Counted from the first letter of the stretch, positions 37,280 through 47,421 are shown. The stretch is 64,000 nucleotides of DNA from an uncultured Clostridium sp. (GCA_900554175.1 USGK01000004.1:1-64000), one strand, 5' to 3'. Translations and numbers: made by a program. The notes: generated by a model from the letters alone, not told the origin.

Positions 37280-38056
37280 TTACATATTAAATATCCTCTC
37301 AGCATTTTCATACGTTATCTTAGCAATTTCTTTTGGAGAACATTTTTTAAATTCTGCGATTTTTTCTACAATATATTTTAAATTGCTTGAATCATTCCTT
37401 GTTCCTCTAACAGGTTCAGGAGCTAAATATGGAGAATCTGTTTCAATTAAAATTTTATCCAAAGGAACCATATTTACAATTTCTTTAGCATTTTTAGAAT
37501 TTTTAAAAGTACAAGTTCCTCCAAAAGCAATAAAAAATCCATTTTCCAAACCAGTCTTTACTAAAAACTCGTTGAAGGGACAACAGTGTAAAATTCCTCC
37601 TCTTTTTATTTTGTTTTCCTTTAGAATTTTTATAGTGTCATCTATAGCATCTCTTGTATGTATTGAAATCGGTAGATTTAGCTTATTTGCTAATTCAATC
37701 TGCATTAAAAAAGCCTTTTTTTGCATTTCTTTTGTATCTTTATTCCAATAATAGTCCAATCCAATTTCTCCAATAGCTACAACTTTATCTGAACTTTTTA
37801 TTAAATTCTCTAATTCTATTAAATCTTTTATAAGCTCCGAATCTTTCAAACTAATTTCACTAGGATGAATTCCACACATTGCATAAAAAAAATCATATTT
37901 TTTAGAAAATTCTATTGAATTTTTAGAAGATTTTAAGTCACACCCAACATTTACACATTTAGAAACTCCCTCTTCTTTAATCTTTTTTATTACAATTTCT
38001 CTATCATCTATAAACTTTTCATCATCATAATGTGCATGAGTTTCAAAAAATTCCAT
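37280..38056 (-). CDS. tatD: TatD-family deoxyribonuclease
   Basis: This 258-residue enzyme is a metal-dependent TIM-barrel hydrolase acting as a 3'-5' DNA exonuclease. The family motifs are complete: THAHYDD (residues 6-12), GIHP, GEIGLDYYW, PISIHTRDA, HCC and ETDSPYLAP. Length is normal. It is upstream of nothing else in the same direction apart from the small 45-residue frame. Confidence 0.93.
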   Translation of the reverse strand: MEFFETHAHYDDEKFIDDREIVIKKIKEEGVSKCVNVGCDLKSSKNSIEFSKKYDFFYAMCGIHPSEISLKDSELIKDLIELENLIKSSDKVVAIGEIGLDYYWNKDTKEMQKKAFLMQIELANKLNLPISIHTRDAIDDTIKILKENKIKRGGILHCCPFNEFLVKTGLENGFFIAFGGTCTFKNSKNAKEIVNMVPLDKILIETDSPYLAPEPVRGTRNDSSNLKYIVEKIAEFKKCSPKEIAKITYENAERIFNM

Positions 38057-38128
38057 TTAAATCTAAATCCTTTCTCTTATTATTAAACTCCCATATTTTT
38101 AGTTAGAATTTCTTTTGGATATTGCTAA

Positions 38129-38503
38129 TCATTTAAATACAATTACTACATTTGCTGTAGCATACTGTCTACAATGTGATATACTAACATCTATCCCTTC
38201 AATTTTATTATTATTTAAACTAAATATTGTAACAAAAGGTCTTCCATTTTCATCATTTAAGCATTCTATATCTTTCCAAACAATTTGATATTTATCTTCT
38301 AATACGCCAGAAACGGCCTTAAAAGCCGCTTCTTTAACTGCAAATCTTCCTGCATAATGTTCAAATTTTGATTTTCCCCTTAACTCACAATATTTTATTT
38401 CTTCTTCTGTAAAAACTCTGTTTAAAAACTTATCTCCAAGCTTTTCTATTGATTCTTTCACTCTTGAAATTTCGATTATATCTGTACCACATGTAACTTT
38501 CAT
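38129..38503 (-). CDS. acpS: Holo-[acyl-carrier-protein] synthase
   Basis: This 124-residue enzyme transfers the 4'-phosphopantetheine arm from CoA to acyl carrier protein. It has the signature GTDIIEISRVKE (residues 5-16), RFAVKEAAFKAV and VSISHCRQYATA. The start is set at the ATG at 38503, five bases or so after a GAAAGGA site; an upstream TTG frame is less likely. It lies just downstream of the WG-repeat gene. Confidence 0.93.
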   Translation of the reverse strand: MKVTCGTDIIEISRVKESIEKLGDKFLNRVFTEEEIKYCELRGKSKFEHYAGRFAVKEAAFKAVSGVLEDKYQIVWKDIECLNDENGRPFVTIFSLNNNKIEGIDVSISHCRQYATANVVIVFK

Positions 38504-38546
38504 TTTCAATTCCTTTCTCAAGGTTCAAATTTTATTTAAACTTTTT

Positions 38547-40061
38547 CTATTTTTCACAGTAATAATTCATATTCAAATCTGTTCCTAGGTGAAACTTTCC
38601 AATAAAATTAATTACTAGATTATTATCTAAATTATAAGTTGGTTCTATCACAATATTTCCTTTACTATCTACTGCACCCCAAAGTCCATCTTTTTTTACA
38701 GCCGCATATCCATATTCATTTTGCTCTGTTGCATCATCATAAATGTAATCTACTACCTTCTCATTTGATGAATTTACAAATCCATATTTTCCATCTTGCT
38801 TACTTAAGAATATATTATTTGTTTTAAATATATCTGCTATATTTTTTTCTTCAAATTTGAAGTTATAATATTTATATTCACCATCTATTTTCAATTTCAT
38901 ATATCCTTTATCTGTATTTAATTCTGATAATATCCCTTTTAATTTTATATTGAAATTTGAATCAATTATTGAAGAATTATAATTTTCGTCTTCTGCAATG
39001 TATATACTTGCTTTCTCATTATATGATATAGATTTATATTCAAAACTTATCTTTGATTCTTCCTCTTCAGTTATTATTCCTTCTAATCCATCTTTTTTCG
39101 CCATAAATACATTTTTACTAAGCTCTTTTAATTCTTCATAAATAGGTTCAATTTTTATATTTTTATCGAATTCCATTAGACCATATTTATTATCTTTTTG
39201 GAAAACAATACCTGTCGACGCAATTTGAACGATTTTATCAAATCCATCAGTTATTAATTCTTCTCCATTTGAATTTATTAATTTTTGTTTTCCATTTTCT
39301 TCTATTACATAGTAATTTTCACTATAAATACTATCAATTTTAGTATAATTACTTGCTAAAAGTTCTTTTCCTGAAAAGCTTGTAACTCCTGATTTTCCGT
39401 CCTGATTTATTGTAATATATCCCTCTTTATAATCTTCTCCTAAAGGTGTTATCGATGTATAATTTACGTCCAAAATTTTAACCCCAGTATCATTTACTAA
39501 ACCATATACTCCTGACTTTTCAACTAATAAACTGTTCTCTATTCCTTTTATTGTTTCAATATCTTCATATTGTGGTGTTAAAATTTCATTTCCTTCAAGA
39601 TTTATAAGTCCCCATAAACCATCTTTTTGAACTTTTAATACATTTTTCTCATACCATACATTTTTATTTTTATCATAATTTTCTAAAACCTGAATTTTAT
39701 CATATTTAGTGAAAATTTGCTCATTTTTAGAATTCACTACTTTTGTCTTATACTCTCCACTTTCTTCATTAACATCATACACGCATAAAAATACATCTTT
39801 TGAGCTATTTGGGACTATTATCATTTCTTGATACATTGGTTCTATAACTGTTTTTCCATCTGACCCCAGCACTCCCCACTTATCATTTTGATAAAGTGCA
39901 AAATATTTAATTGCCCCAACTGTTTTTGTATTTTTTGCTTTGCTTACTAATTTTTTTATAAGAAAAACTGACATTATAATTACAACTATTGCAATCAACA
40001 CCGCAAAAACTTTTGCATAATTTAAATGCTGTTCTCCATTATATCTTCTTCCCTTACTCAT
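38547..40061 (-). CDS. Membrane-anchored WG-repeat protein
   Basis: This 504-residue protein has one transmembrane helix (about 16-36) and an exported C-terminal domain of about nine WG/KWG beta repeats. Units begin KWGVLGSDGK, LWGLINLEGN, VYGLVNDTG, KYGLMEFDK, KYGFVNSSN and LWGAVDSKG, spaced about 45-50 residues. These form a beta-propeller or solenoid; relatives often occur in clostridia with unknown ligands. No catalytic site is visible. The ribosome site is GGAGG. Confidence 0.85.
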   Translation of the reverse strand: MSKGRRYNGEQHLNYAKVFAVLIAIVVIIMSVFLIKKLVSKAKNTKTVGAIKYFALYQNDKWGVLGSDGKTVIEPMYQEMIIVPNSSKDVFLCVYDVNEESGEYKTKVVNSKNEQIFTKYDKIQVLENYDKNKNVWYEKNVLKVQKDGLWGLINLEGNEILTPQYEDIETIKGIENSLLVEKSGVYGLVNDTGVKILDVNYTSITPLGEDYKEGYITINQDGKSGVTSFSGKELLASNYTKIDSIYSENYYVIEENGKQKLINSNGEELITDGFDKIVQIASTGIVFQKDNKYGLMEFDKNIKIEPIYEELKELSKNVFMAKKDGLEGIITEEEESKISFEYKSISYNEKASIYIAEDENYNSSIIDSNFNIKLKGILSELNTDKGYMKLKIDGEYKYYNFKFEEKNIADIFKTNNIFLSKQDGKYGFVNSSNEKVVDYIYDDATEQNEYGYAAVKKDGLWGAVDSKGNIVIEPTYNLDNNLVINFIGKFHLGTDLNMNYYCEK

Positions 40062-40182
40062 ATTGCCTCCTTATATTTTAATAGTTACATTCTACTATAA
40101 AATTTTAAAAATATCAATAATTTTGTATAATATTTCTTTATTTTGAAAATACTAGACTTAAAAATATTTAAGGAGTTTATAT

Positions 40183-41844
40183 ATGTTTAAAATAAATCCA
40201 TTTCCTTATGACCCTAAAGAAGAATATGGTTTTTCAATAATTCCTAATAGCAATACAAAATCTTTAAAACCTTTAGAAAATAAAAATATTTCTAATGAAC
40301 TATCTTCTAATTTAGAATACATTGAATATGTGTATAACACTTCAATAAATAGTGATATAGTTGTACGAAATTTTATGCTAAATTCAAGAAATAAAGAATA
40401 TAAAGCTTTTATAATATATATAGATGGTCTTGTTAATACTGAATTAATAAATCATTACATTCTCAACCCTTTAATGCTTAAAAATCAAAATAATACATTT
40501 GATCAGCCGGTCACTATAGAAACTTCTTTACCAAATAATCCTGATTCACTTTCTATAAAAAAAGTGAAAAAATTCAATTTAGAGGACTATATTTATAAAA
40601 CTTTGATTCCACAAAACAGCATTTCAAAATCCGAGGATTTTTCAGAAATCTTTGATGGGATAAATTCCGGAAATTGTGCACTTTTTGTTGACACTGTTTC
40701 TTCCGCATTTGACATTGATGTAAAAGGATTAAAACAAAGAAATGTAAGCACCCCAATTAATGAAAATGTAATAAAAGGTCCTCAAGAATCTTTTGTAGAA
40801 AGTATTAGAAACAACACCGCACTTATAAGACGAATTGTAAATAGTGAAAAACTAGTTATTGAAAACATCTCTGTAGGAAGAATTACAAAAACTAAATGTG
40901 CTGTTTGTTATTTAAAAGATTTGGCCAATTCTGATCTTGTTGCTGAAGCAAAATTTAGATTAAATAACCTAAAAATAGATAGTCTTTTTTCTTCCGGCCA
41001 ATTGGAACAGTTGATAGAAGAAAATGATAAAATGGCTATTCCCCAAATTCTCTCTACTGAAAGACCTGATAAGTGTGCAAAGCATTTGTTCCAAGGACGA
41101 GTTGTCATTTTAGTAAATGGAAATCCCTATGCATTAATTCTTCCTGCTATATTAATAGATTTTTTATCATCACCAGAGGATTCTAATTTAAAAGTAACTT
41201 TTGCAAATTTCTTGAAATCAATAAGATTACTTGCCATGTTTCTTACATTACTTTTGCCAGGTTTATATATATCTGTAACAAACTTTCATCAAGAAATACT
41301 TCCAACTGAATTACTTTTTTCAATTTTAGCAAGTAGACAAAGCGTACCATTTCCAATCATATTCGAACTTTTATTAATGGAAATTTCATTTGAAATTATT
41401 CGTGAATCTGGACTACGAATTCCTGCTCCAATAGGTCCAACTCTTGGTATTATAGGTGCTCTGATTTTAGGTGAAGCTGCTGTAAATGCTGATATAGTAA
41501 GTCCCTTTTTAATAATTGTTGTAGCAATTACTGGCTTAAGTTCATTTGCAATACCTGACTTTTCATTTGGTTTTCATTTACGTGTATATAGATTCGTTTT
41601 CATATTTCTTGGATACATTGCAGGTTTTTCAGGAATTGCTTTAGGACTTTTTGTATATTTAAGTCTACTTTGTAGTATGAAATCCTTTGGAGTAGATTTT
41701 ACTTCACCGATTACACCTAATATTTCAAATGATTCTGAAGGATATTTTATGCACTATGCATGGAAAAGAGAAAAAAGAGCCAACTATCTTTCTCCCAAAG
41801 CAACAATTGCCCAAAATAAAATTAGTAGAAAATGGAAATTTTAA
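40183..41844 (+). CDS. gerAA: Spore germination protein, GerAA-type
   Basis: This 553-residue protein is the A subunit of a nutrient germinant receptor. The N-terminal cytoplasmic domain (about 1-330) holds NSDIVVRNF and a long conserved KLVIENISVGRITKTKC region; the C-terminal half has about five transmembrane helices with LPGLYISVTNFHQE and the PAPIGPTLGIIGALILGEAAVNA motif typical of GerA proteins. It is the first gene of a three- or four-gene operon (A, B, C, small membrane protein). Confidence 0.93.
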   Translation: MFKINPFPYDPKEEYGFSIIPNSNTKSLKPLENKNISNELSSNLEYIEYVYNTSINSDIVVRNFMLNSRNKEYKAFIIYIDGLVNTELINHYILNPLMLKNQNNTFDQPVTIETSLPNNPDSLSIKKVKKFNLEDYIYKTLIPQNSISKSEDFSEIFDGINSGNCALFVDTVSSAFDIDVKGLKQRNVSTPINENVIKGPQESFVESIRNNTALIRRIVNSEKLVIENISVGRITKTKCAVCYLKDLANSDLVAEAKFRLNNLKIDSLFSSGQLEQLIEENDKMAIPQILSTERPDKCAKHLFQGRVVILVNGNPYALILPAILIDFLSSPEDSNLKVTFANFLKSIRLLAMFLTLLLPGLYISVTNFHQEILPTELLFSILASRQSVPFPIIFELLLMEISFEIIRESGLRIPAPIGPTLGIIGALILGEAAVNADIVSPFLIIVVAITGLSSFAIPDFSFGFHLRVYRFVFIFLGYIAGFSGIALGLFVYLSLLCSMKSFGVDFTSPITPNISNDSEGYFMHYAWKREKRANYLSPKATIAQNKISRKWKF

Positions 41845-41891
41845 AGAAAGGAGTTATATGTTAGTTTAAAAAACTAACATATTAAGAAAAA

Positions 41892-42986
41892 ATGTTAGAT
41901 AAAAAAATAGCTAATAAAGAAGCTGTTGCTGTAATTTTAACTATAGTTATTAATTTTATTATTTTGAATTCGAATAAACTAATTATAAGAGATTGTAAAT
42001 CATCTGCAATTTTAAATTGTGTATTTATTAGTATTATAGCTATTATATTAGTACTTATAATATGTAAACTTTTTAAAAATTTTCCAGGTCAAAGTCTATT
42101 AGATATTTCAAACTATATAGGCGGTCCATTTTTAAAGTTTATCATTGGAATTATATATACTGTTTATTTTATACTAATTAGTTCAATTCTACTAAGAAGA
42201 TTGTGTAACTCTCTTCAAACGATTTTCTTTCCATTAACTGATATTATATTTATATTTCTTTTATTTATAATTTCAGCTGCTCTTGTATCTCAGTTAGGTA
42301 AATCTGGTGCATTTAAAGCTAATCTTATAATATCACCACTAATTTATTTAGTTTTAATATTAGTTTTTATAGGAAACACTAAAAATTTTAACTTTAATAA
42401 TATATATCCAATTTTGGGACAAAATATAGATGCTACTTTTTTCAAAGGATTTTCTAATTTATTTGCTTTTATTGGACTTGGATATCTATATTTTATTCCA
42501 TCATACTTATCTGATCCAAATAAATTTAAAAATATTGCACTATATTCTTGTATAATTTCGGGATTATTTTTAATTTTAATTGTATCAACTGTACTCTTTA
42601 TGTTTAACAATACTTTAAGTAATAGTGAACTTTTCCCTTTGTACCTAGCTGTAAGGTATATTGAATTTGGAACTTTCTTCCAAAGATTAGATTCATTCTT
42701 TCTATTTATAGTATCTTTAGCTTTCATAAGTTACTTAAGTATAAGTACTATAATTTGTACAAATATATTAAAAAAAATAAGCAATACCACTAATAATGAA
42801 CCTGTTATTTACCCTTATCTATTATGCATCTTTTCAACATCTATACTTATAAAAAATAATCCCACCTTGGAATTTTTTGAAAATGATATATTTAAAATAT
42901 TATTTTTCTCAATAACACTTGCTTTGAGTTTTATTATTTTAATTCTAGCAAATATTAAAAAGAAACAAGTAGGAGGTAACAATTGA
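41892..42986 (+). CDS. gerAB: Spore germination permease-like protein, GerAB-type
   Basis: This 364-residue integral membrane protein has about ten transmembrane helices and belongs to the amino-acid permease-like spore germination family that holds the germinant pocket. It starts 48 bases after the A subunit. The four-base overlap with the C subunit gene (ATTGA context) shows translational coupling. The segment NYIGGPFLKFIIGIIY near residue 75 corresponds to the family's early helix motif. Confidence 0.9.
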   Translation: MLDKKIANKEAVAVILTIVINFIILNSNKLIIRDCKSSAILNCVFISIIAIILVLIICKLFKNFPGQSLLDISNYIGGPFLKFIIGIIYTVYFILISSILLRRLCNSLQTIFFPLTDIIFIFLLFIISAALVSQLGKSGAFKANLIISPLIYLVLILVFIGNTKNFNFNNIYPILGQNIDATFFKGFSNLFAFIGLGYLYFIPSYLSDPNKFKNIALYSCIISGLFLILIVSTVLFMFNNTLSNSELFPLYLAVRYIEFGTFFQRLDSFFLFIVSLAFISYLSISTIICTNILKKISNTTNNEPVIYPYLLCIFSTSILIKNNPTLEFFENDIFKILFFSITLALSFIILILANIKKKQVGGNN

Positions 42987-44365
42987 AAAAATTAATTTTT
43001 AAATGGATAATAATTATTATTACATTTTTTATATTTTTATATGCTTTTTCACTTACCTACTCTGTATATAATATTGATAACCTTAACTACGTAGTAGCTT
43101 TAATTTTAGATAAAGCTGATGATCCACAAATGATTCAAGTTACTTTCGAGTTCCTTGATATATCATCTTTTTCGGAAGATTCTTCAACAACAGAGGCTTC
43201 TACTATATTAGATACAATTACTGCTACATCTATTGACAGTGCTATAAATATTATGAATTCTTATTCAGGTAAGGGAATAAATTTATCAACCTGTAAAGTA
43301 GTACTCTTTTCTAAAGAATTAGCAGAAAAAGGGATATATGAAGAAGTTTCTGATTTGATTAATAGTACTCAAATCAGACCTAATGTAAATGTAATAGTTA
43401 CTACTGAAAGTGCCAAATACTATATTGACAATTCAACTTCCCCTCTAGAAAAAATACTAACTAAATATTATGACGTTTTCACTAATTCAAGTAAATACAT
43501 TGGTTATACATCAAATATAACTATAGGGCAATTCTATGAAAATTTTAAAAATTCTAATATTGGAAATATCGCTATTTTAGGCGGTACAAATAAAAGTTCT
43601 ATTGAAAATAAGAAGAAATCCACATCTGACAGTCAAAACGATAAATCTTCAGAGTCTACGCAAAGTTCTGAAAATCCTATTGATACTAATAAAGATCAAA
43701 CTGAAGATACATCACAAAATTCAGATCAAAACACTGAGCAAAATTCATCCCCAAATTCCGAATCAAATTCCTCTGCTCAAGTACTTCCTGAAAATATGAC
43801 ACCAGGAAATTCTGGTATAACTGGTCAAAGAGGTACTGAGAATATGGGGTTAGCAGTTTTTAGTGATTATAAATGTATAGGAAATCTAACTGCTGGTGAG
43901 ACACTTGCACGTTCTATTATTACAAATGAAACTAGTCACTTTCTTATCTCTGTACCTGATCCATTTGAAAGTGATAAGAGAATATCCATGAATATGTCTA
44001 AAAATTCTGACTGTAAAGTAAATATAGATATTTTGGATGATCATCCTGTAATTAACATAACAATATCTTTAGAATCAAAAATTAATAGCATCATTGATGG
44101 TGTAAATTATGCCGATAATGAAACTCTCCTAAAGCTTGAACAAGCTTCAGAAGAATATCTAAAAAATCATATGCTAGATTATCTATATAAGACTTCAAAA
44201 GATTTTAAAGTTGATATTACAGGTTTTTATCATATAGCTAAAAAACACTTTTCTACAATAGATGATATGAACAATTATAACTGGCGTGATAAATACCCAA
44301 ATAGTGAGTTTAATTTGACAATAAATTCTAACTTAGTTTCAAGCCTTTTAGTACAAAACAATTAA
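42983..44365 (+). CDS. gerAC: Spore germination protein, GerAC-type
   Basis: This 460-residue protein has a single N-terminal hydrophobic helix (residues 7-26) and the GerAC fold. It is unusual in two ways. No Cys follows the hydrophobic segment, so the lipobox used to anchor GerAC as a lipoprotein is absent. A low-complexity region rich in Ser, Asn, Gln, Asp and Glu (about residues 200-272) interrupts the protein between the two GerAC domains. The start is a TTG in TTGAAA after a GGAGG site. It ends the receptor genes and is followed by a small membrane protein. Confidence 0.85.
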   Translation: MKKLIFKWIIIIITFFIFLYAFSLTYSVYNIDNLNYVVALILDKADDPQMIQVTFEFLDISSFSEDSSTTEASTILDTITATSIDSAINIMNSYSGKGINLSTCKVVLFSKELAEKGIYEEVSDLINSTQIRPNVNVIVTTESAKYYIDNSTSPLEKILTKYYDVFTNSSKYIGYTSNITIGQFYENFKNSNIGNIAILGGTNKSSIENKKKSTSDSQNDKSSESTQSSENPIDTNKDQTEDTSQNSDQNTEQNSSPNSESNSSAQVLPENMTPGNSGITGQRGTENMGLAVFSDYKCIGNLTAGETLARSIITNETSHFLISVPDPFESDKRISMNMSKNSDCKVNIDILDDHPVINITISLESKINSIIDGVNYADNETLLKLEQASEEYLKNHMLDYLYKTSKDFKVDITGFYHIAKKHFSTIDDMNNYNWRDKYPNSEFNLTINSNLVSSLLVQNN

Positions 44366-44386
44366 AAATGGAGGAATATTTTAATT

Positions 44387-44566
44387 ATGAATACTTTTTT
44401 TATAAAATTCTTTTTTAGTTTATCTACCCTTTTAATTTTGGGACATGTCTTATCTTATTCAGGTTATGAAATAAAAAAACATTGTAATATCTTTGGAGGT
44501 ATATTTGTTGCTCTTTTTGGACTAGGTTGTATAATTTATAGTAATATTGTTTTTTGGATGTATTAA
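44387..44566 (+). CDS. Small membrane protein at the end of the ger operon
   Basis: This 59-residue protein has two hydrophobic helices (about 5-22 and 36-56) with a short GYEIKKH turn between. It begins 22 bases after the GerAC stop with a GGAGG site and ends directly before the operon terminator, so it belongs to the ger operon. Small fourth subunits are known for some receptors; whether this is one is not shown. Confidence 0.6.
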   Translation: MNTFFIKFFFSLSTLLILGHVLSYSGYEIKKHCNIFGGIFVALFGLGCIIYSNIVFWMY

Positions 44567-44620
44567 AATCCTTTTCATGTTTAATAATTAATTTTATTAA
44601 ACATGAAAAGGATTTTTTTT
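44567..44620. terminator. Strong bidirectional terminator after the ger operon
   Basis: Arms aaatccttttcatgtttaat and attaaacatgaaaaggattt pair almost perfectly, with a T8 tract on the plus strand. It also serves the convergent pilin-like gene ending at 44625. Confidence 0.85.
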
Positions 44621-44624
44621 AGAC

Positions 44625-45380
44625 TTAAATCACACTATTATAAATTTTATTCCCATGTGCATCAGTTGCTTGAACATATACAGTATTTGCTGTATTATCT
44701 AAAGTAATACTTGTAAATTCAGCATTCTTTAAATTTAACTTTGCACTTTCTAAATCAGTTCCTTGTCCTATTTTTTTATTATAAATTAAAATATCATCTG
44801 GAAATTTTATATTAACTATTTCTCCCACTTTTTCTATTGAAATCTCTCCGTTTATCACTTTTATTGGAGATTCATTTTTAAATATTTTTTCTTCATTTGA
44901 ATAATCATCCACAATTTTTATCCATAAATAATAATTATTTTCTGTCGCATCATCTAAATTTACTGTATACTCTGTATATATAGATGATAAATATTTCCAT
45001 GAATTTGGTGTGGTCTCTATATTATCGCTCCATGCATAGCTTATACTTTTTATACCATATTGAGTTCCATTTTCCAAATTAAACCTTTGCGATATTTGCA
45101 CATTAGAACTTCCAGTTGGAATAAAATAGCCTTCTTGAGATTCAAATTCTATACTTATATTGCTTGTTTTTACATTTGATGCTTCAATTTTATATAGATT
45201 ATCTTTATTATTTAAATCTACTTCATATCCTTTTTTTATTTGTATATATTGTTCATCCATAGTTACTTCTTTATTCTTTATATATGAGAATACTCCAACT
45301 ATCGAAACAAGAAAAACCATACATGAAGCCAAAATAAATAATGTTATTGATCCTCTTTCATCTCTAAATTTCTTTATCAT
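44625..45380 (-). CDS. Pilin/TadE-like exported protein
   Basis: This 251-residue protein starts with a short basic leader then RGSITLFILASCMVFLVSIVGVF, a class often seen in clostridial TadE/pseudopilin-like proteins. The extracellular part is beta-rich with an Ig-like feel (TYVQATDAHGNKIY near the end). A Glu five residues after the cleavage Gly, expected for type IV pilins, is replaced. Assembly partners are not in the window. Function is unknown. Confidence 0.55.
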   Translation of the reverse strand: MIKKFRDERGSITLFILASCMVFLVSIVGVFSYIKNKEVTMDEQYIQIKKGYEVDLNNKDNLYKIEASNVKTSNISIEFESQEGYFIPTGSSNVQISQRFNLENGTQYGIKSISYAWSDNIETTPNSWKYLSSIYTEYTVNLDDATENNYYLWIKIVDDYSNEEKIFKNESPIKVINGEISIEKVGEIVNIKFPDDILIYNKKIGQGTDLESAKLNLKNAEFTSITLDNTANTVYVQATDAHGNKIYNSVI

Positions 45381-45415
45381 TATTCATCCTCCATTTGTCA
45401 TATTAGACAAAAATT

Positions 45416-45453
45416 AACTGCTGTATGAAATCACAGATTTCACGCCAGCAGTT
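45416..45453 (-). terminator. Hairpin after veg
   Basis: Arms aactgctg and cagcagtt with an inner stem tgaaatc/gatttca; on the minus strand the hairpin is followed by aatttttg. It lies after the Veg stop and before the pilin-like gene. Confidence 0.55.
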
Positions 45454-45517
45454 ATAATTGACTCTGTCAATAAAAATTGCAAAATATTTCTTATATTATT
45501 ATATAAATTTCTAATTA

Positions 45518-45814
45518 TTATACTCTAATTCTTTTTTTTATAACTTGTTCTGCTGGCGGAATTAAAGGACTATATGTATTACCATTAAAGACCTCTACCT
45601 CAACCGTTCTCGTTAATATGTCGGTGTAACTATATGTTGCATTTCTTGATCCCTCATCATATTTTACTGTAAAAATATTTGAATAGGCTTTTTCTATTGT
45701 AGCTTCTTTTTCAAATGACTTATTTCTTCCTAGTGAACCTTTTACTATTATCTTTTGACCAACTTTGTCTAAAATATCTGTTTTTAAATTCATAATATCT
45801 GCAGAGCAAATCAT
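45518..45814 (-). CDS. veg: Veg protein
   Basis: This 98-residue protein is the Veg family: NLKTDILDKVGQKIIVKGSLGRNK then EATIEKAYSNIFTVKYD and SYTDILTRTVEVEV. In Bacillus Veg is abundant and promotes biofilm formation by stimulating SinI/SlrR regulation; in clostridia its role is less clear. Starting at the first ATG (after GAAGGTGA) adds seven residues to the usual N terminus. It is beside yabG as in Bacillus and clostridia. Confidence 0.93.
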   Translation of the reverse strand: MICSADIMNLKTDILDKVGQKIIVKGSLGRNKSFEKEATIEKAYSNIFTVKYDEGSRNATYSYTDILTRTVEVEVFNGNTYSPLIPPAEQVIKKRIRV

Positions 45815-46003
45815 TTAATCACCTTCTATACTTTTATTGATTGCATTATATCATCTAGGTAATTAAATGTCAAAACATATCATAAGTACACTTTTTGTGT
45901 AAACTTTAGTCGTATCAAGGAAAAAAGCCACTTTTTTTTGCTTTTTTACATTTTTATTACTTTTTTATTACAAAAATATTACAAAAAAAATCCAGAGATA
46001 ATC

Positions 46004-46870
46004 TCAAAAGAAATTATCTCTAATTAATATACTCTTTTTCATACCACTAGAACCAATTCCACCTACACCACGTTTTCCATCTCTTAATTCTTGCTCAATA
46101 TCATCAATTGTTATATATTTTGTTTCTTCTGATGTCGCTATTTTTTTCGCAACTATTATTGGATCTAACATATCTATTAAAATTCTTGCAGGAGATGAAG
46201 CAAAATTAGCTCCTGCCATTATTAGAGCCTCAAAGTAACTTTGACATGCTCCTGCAAAAATTGCTATATTAGCCCCAAAATCTCTTTCATATCTTCTTGC
46301 CTCTTGAACCGTTTGAACAAAATATCTTGAGTTTCTATAATTATATATATCATCATAATTTCGATCTTTTTTTACTAAACCATCATGCCCAGTAATAACT
46401 AAAATATCTGGTTTATAATAAGCAAGCATTCTGTATACTTGTCTAGGCTGCATATATTCTGGAATATTTTTAACAACTGCTGTTAATCCCATTTTTTGAT
46501 AGTATTTCTGTGATTTTTGTCCATACTTTTTGTCTCCATCTAGGTGTAAAATTCTTCCCGTAATATAGTTGTAAAATAATCTTTTGTTAATTTCATTTTC
46601 TTCTTTACGCTTAATATCTATATCTTTTTGGTTAACTTTAATTCTTCTATCCAACTTTTCTTCAACAACTCTTATCTTCTCTTTAACTACTTCTTTTTTT
46701 AATAACTCTAAATCAGAAATGTCACTATCAGCTTCTATTCTTTCAGTTATTCCCTTTAAAAGTACAATTTTTTTTCCTTGTTTTGTTTTTATAATTCTTT
46801 TAACCTCAAAAATTATATCTTTTTCATATGATATCCTACCAACTATATCCCCTTTTTTTATTTTATCCAT
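46004..46870 (-). CDS. yabG: Sporulation-specific protease YabG
   Basis: YabG is a cysteine protease that processes spore coat proteins. This protein of 288 residues has the family features: N-terminal KKGDIVGRISY, VITGHDG, YNDIYNYRNSRYFV, IFAGACQSYFEALI with the likely nucleophile Cys, and a GKRGVGGIGS tail. I set the start at the ATG at 46870 to agree with the B. subtilis length. It lies downstream of spoIIID and upstream of veg. Confidence 0.92.
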   Translation of the reverse strand: MDKIKKGDIVGRISYEKDIIFEVKRIIKTKQGKKIVLLKGITERIEADSDISDLELLKKEVVKEKIRVVEEKLDRRIKVNQKDIDIKRKEENEINKRLFYNYITGRILHLDGDKKYGQKSQKYYQKMGLTAVVKNIPEYMQPRQVYRMLAYYKPDILVITGHDGLVKKDRNYDDIYNYRNSRYFVQTVQEARRYERDFGANIAIFAGACQSYFEALIMAGANFASSPARILIDMLDPIIVAKKIATSEETKYITIDDIEQELRDGKRGVGGIGSSGMKKSILIRDNFF

Positions 46871-46966
46871 ATTTAATTTCATTCCTTTCATAAGGTAATA
46901 ACTAGTCACCTCATAATGATAGGATACTATATATTATGATATATTTATAGATATTGTGCTTTTAAT

Positions 46967-47221
46967 TTACTTTTTATGCATATATTTTAGTTTAGTCGCC
47001 ATCCCTCCTCTTAGATGCCTTTCAGCTTTATTTTCATCTAAAATTTTTCTAACATCTTTAGCTAAACTTGGATTTATTTTATTTAACCTGTCTGATACAT
47101 CTTTGTGTACTGTTGATTTTGAGATGCCAAACTTTTTAGCTGTCCCCCTTACGGTATCTTTTGTTTCAATTATATAATGTGCTAAATTTACTGCACGTTC
47201 TTCTATTGATATTCCTTTCAT
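46967..47221 (-). CDS. spoIIID: Sporulation transcription factor SpoIIID
   Basis: This 84-residue DNA-binding protein regulates mother-cell genes during sporulation. ISIEERAVNLAHYIIETKDTVR, AKKFGISKSTVHKDV and RHLRGGMATKLKY are the hallmarks. A longer frame begins at 47260, but the ATG at 47221 follows a GGGGG ribosome site by seven bases and matches the usual length. This matters because the longer frame would contain a CGG Arg codon; with the proper start that CGG is in the leader. Confidence 0.93.
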   Translation of the reverse strand: MKGISIEERAVNLAHYIIETKDTVRGTAKKFGISKSTVHKDVSDRLNKINPSLAKDVRKILDENKAERHLRGGMATKLKYMHKK

Positions 47222-47421
47222 ATATTGCCCCCGTAAATACTTTTGTTTAATATTATTCATTAAAGGGGTGTATTATGATTGTACTTTATCAATTATATTT
47301 TTTATATCATATCAATTTTTTTATAATTTACCCAACATTTTATTACTCACTTTTAACAATAAACACCTAAAAAATTCTAACAAATAAAAATTTGAAGAAA
47401 ATTTTAAGTGTTTTATTATTT

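Noticed and set aside
47222..47260. Normal CGG Arg codon in spoIIID
   Set aside because: That codon lies only in a longer frame; the proper ATG at 47221 has a GGGGG ribosome site and fits the family length, so the CGG is untranslated.
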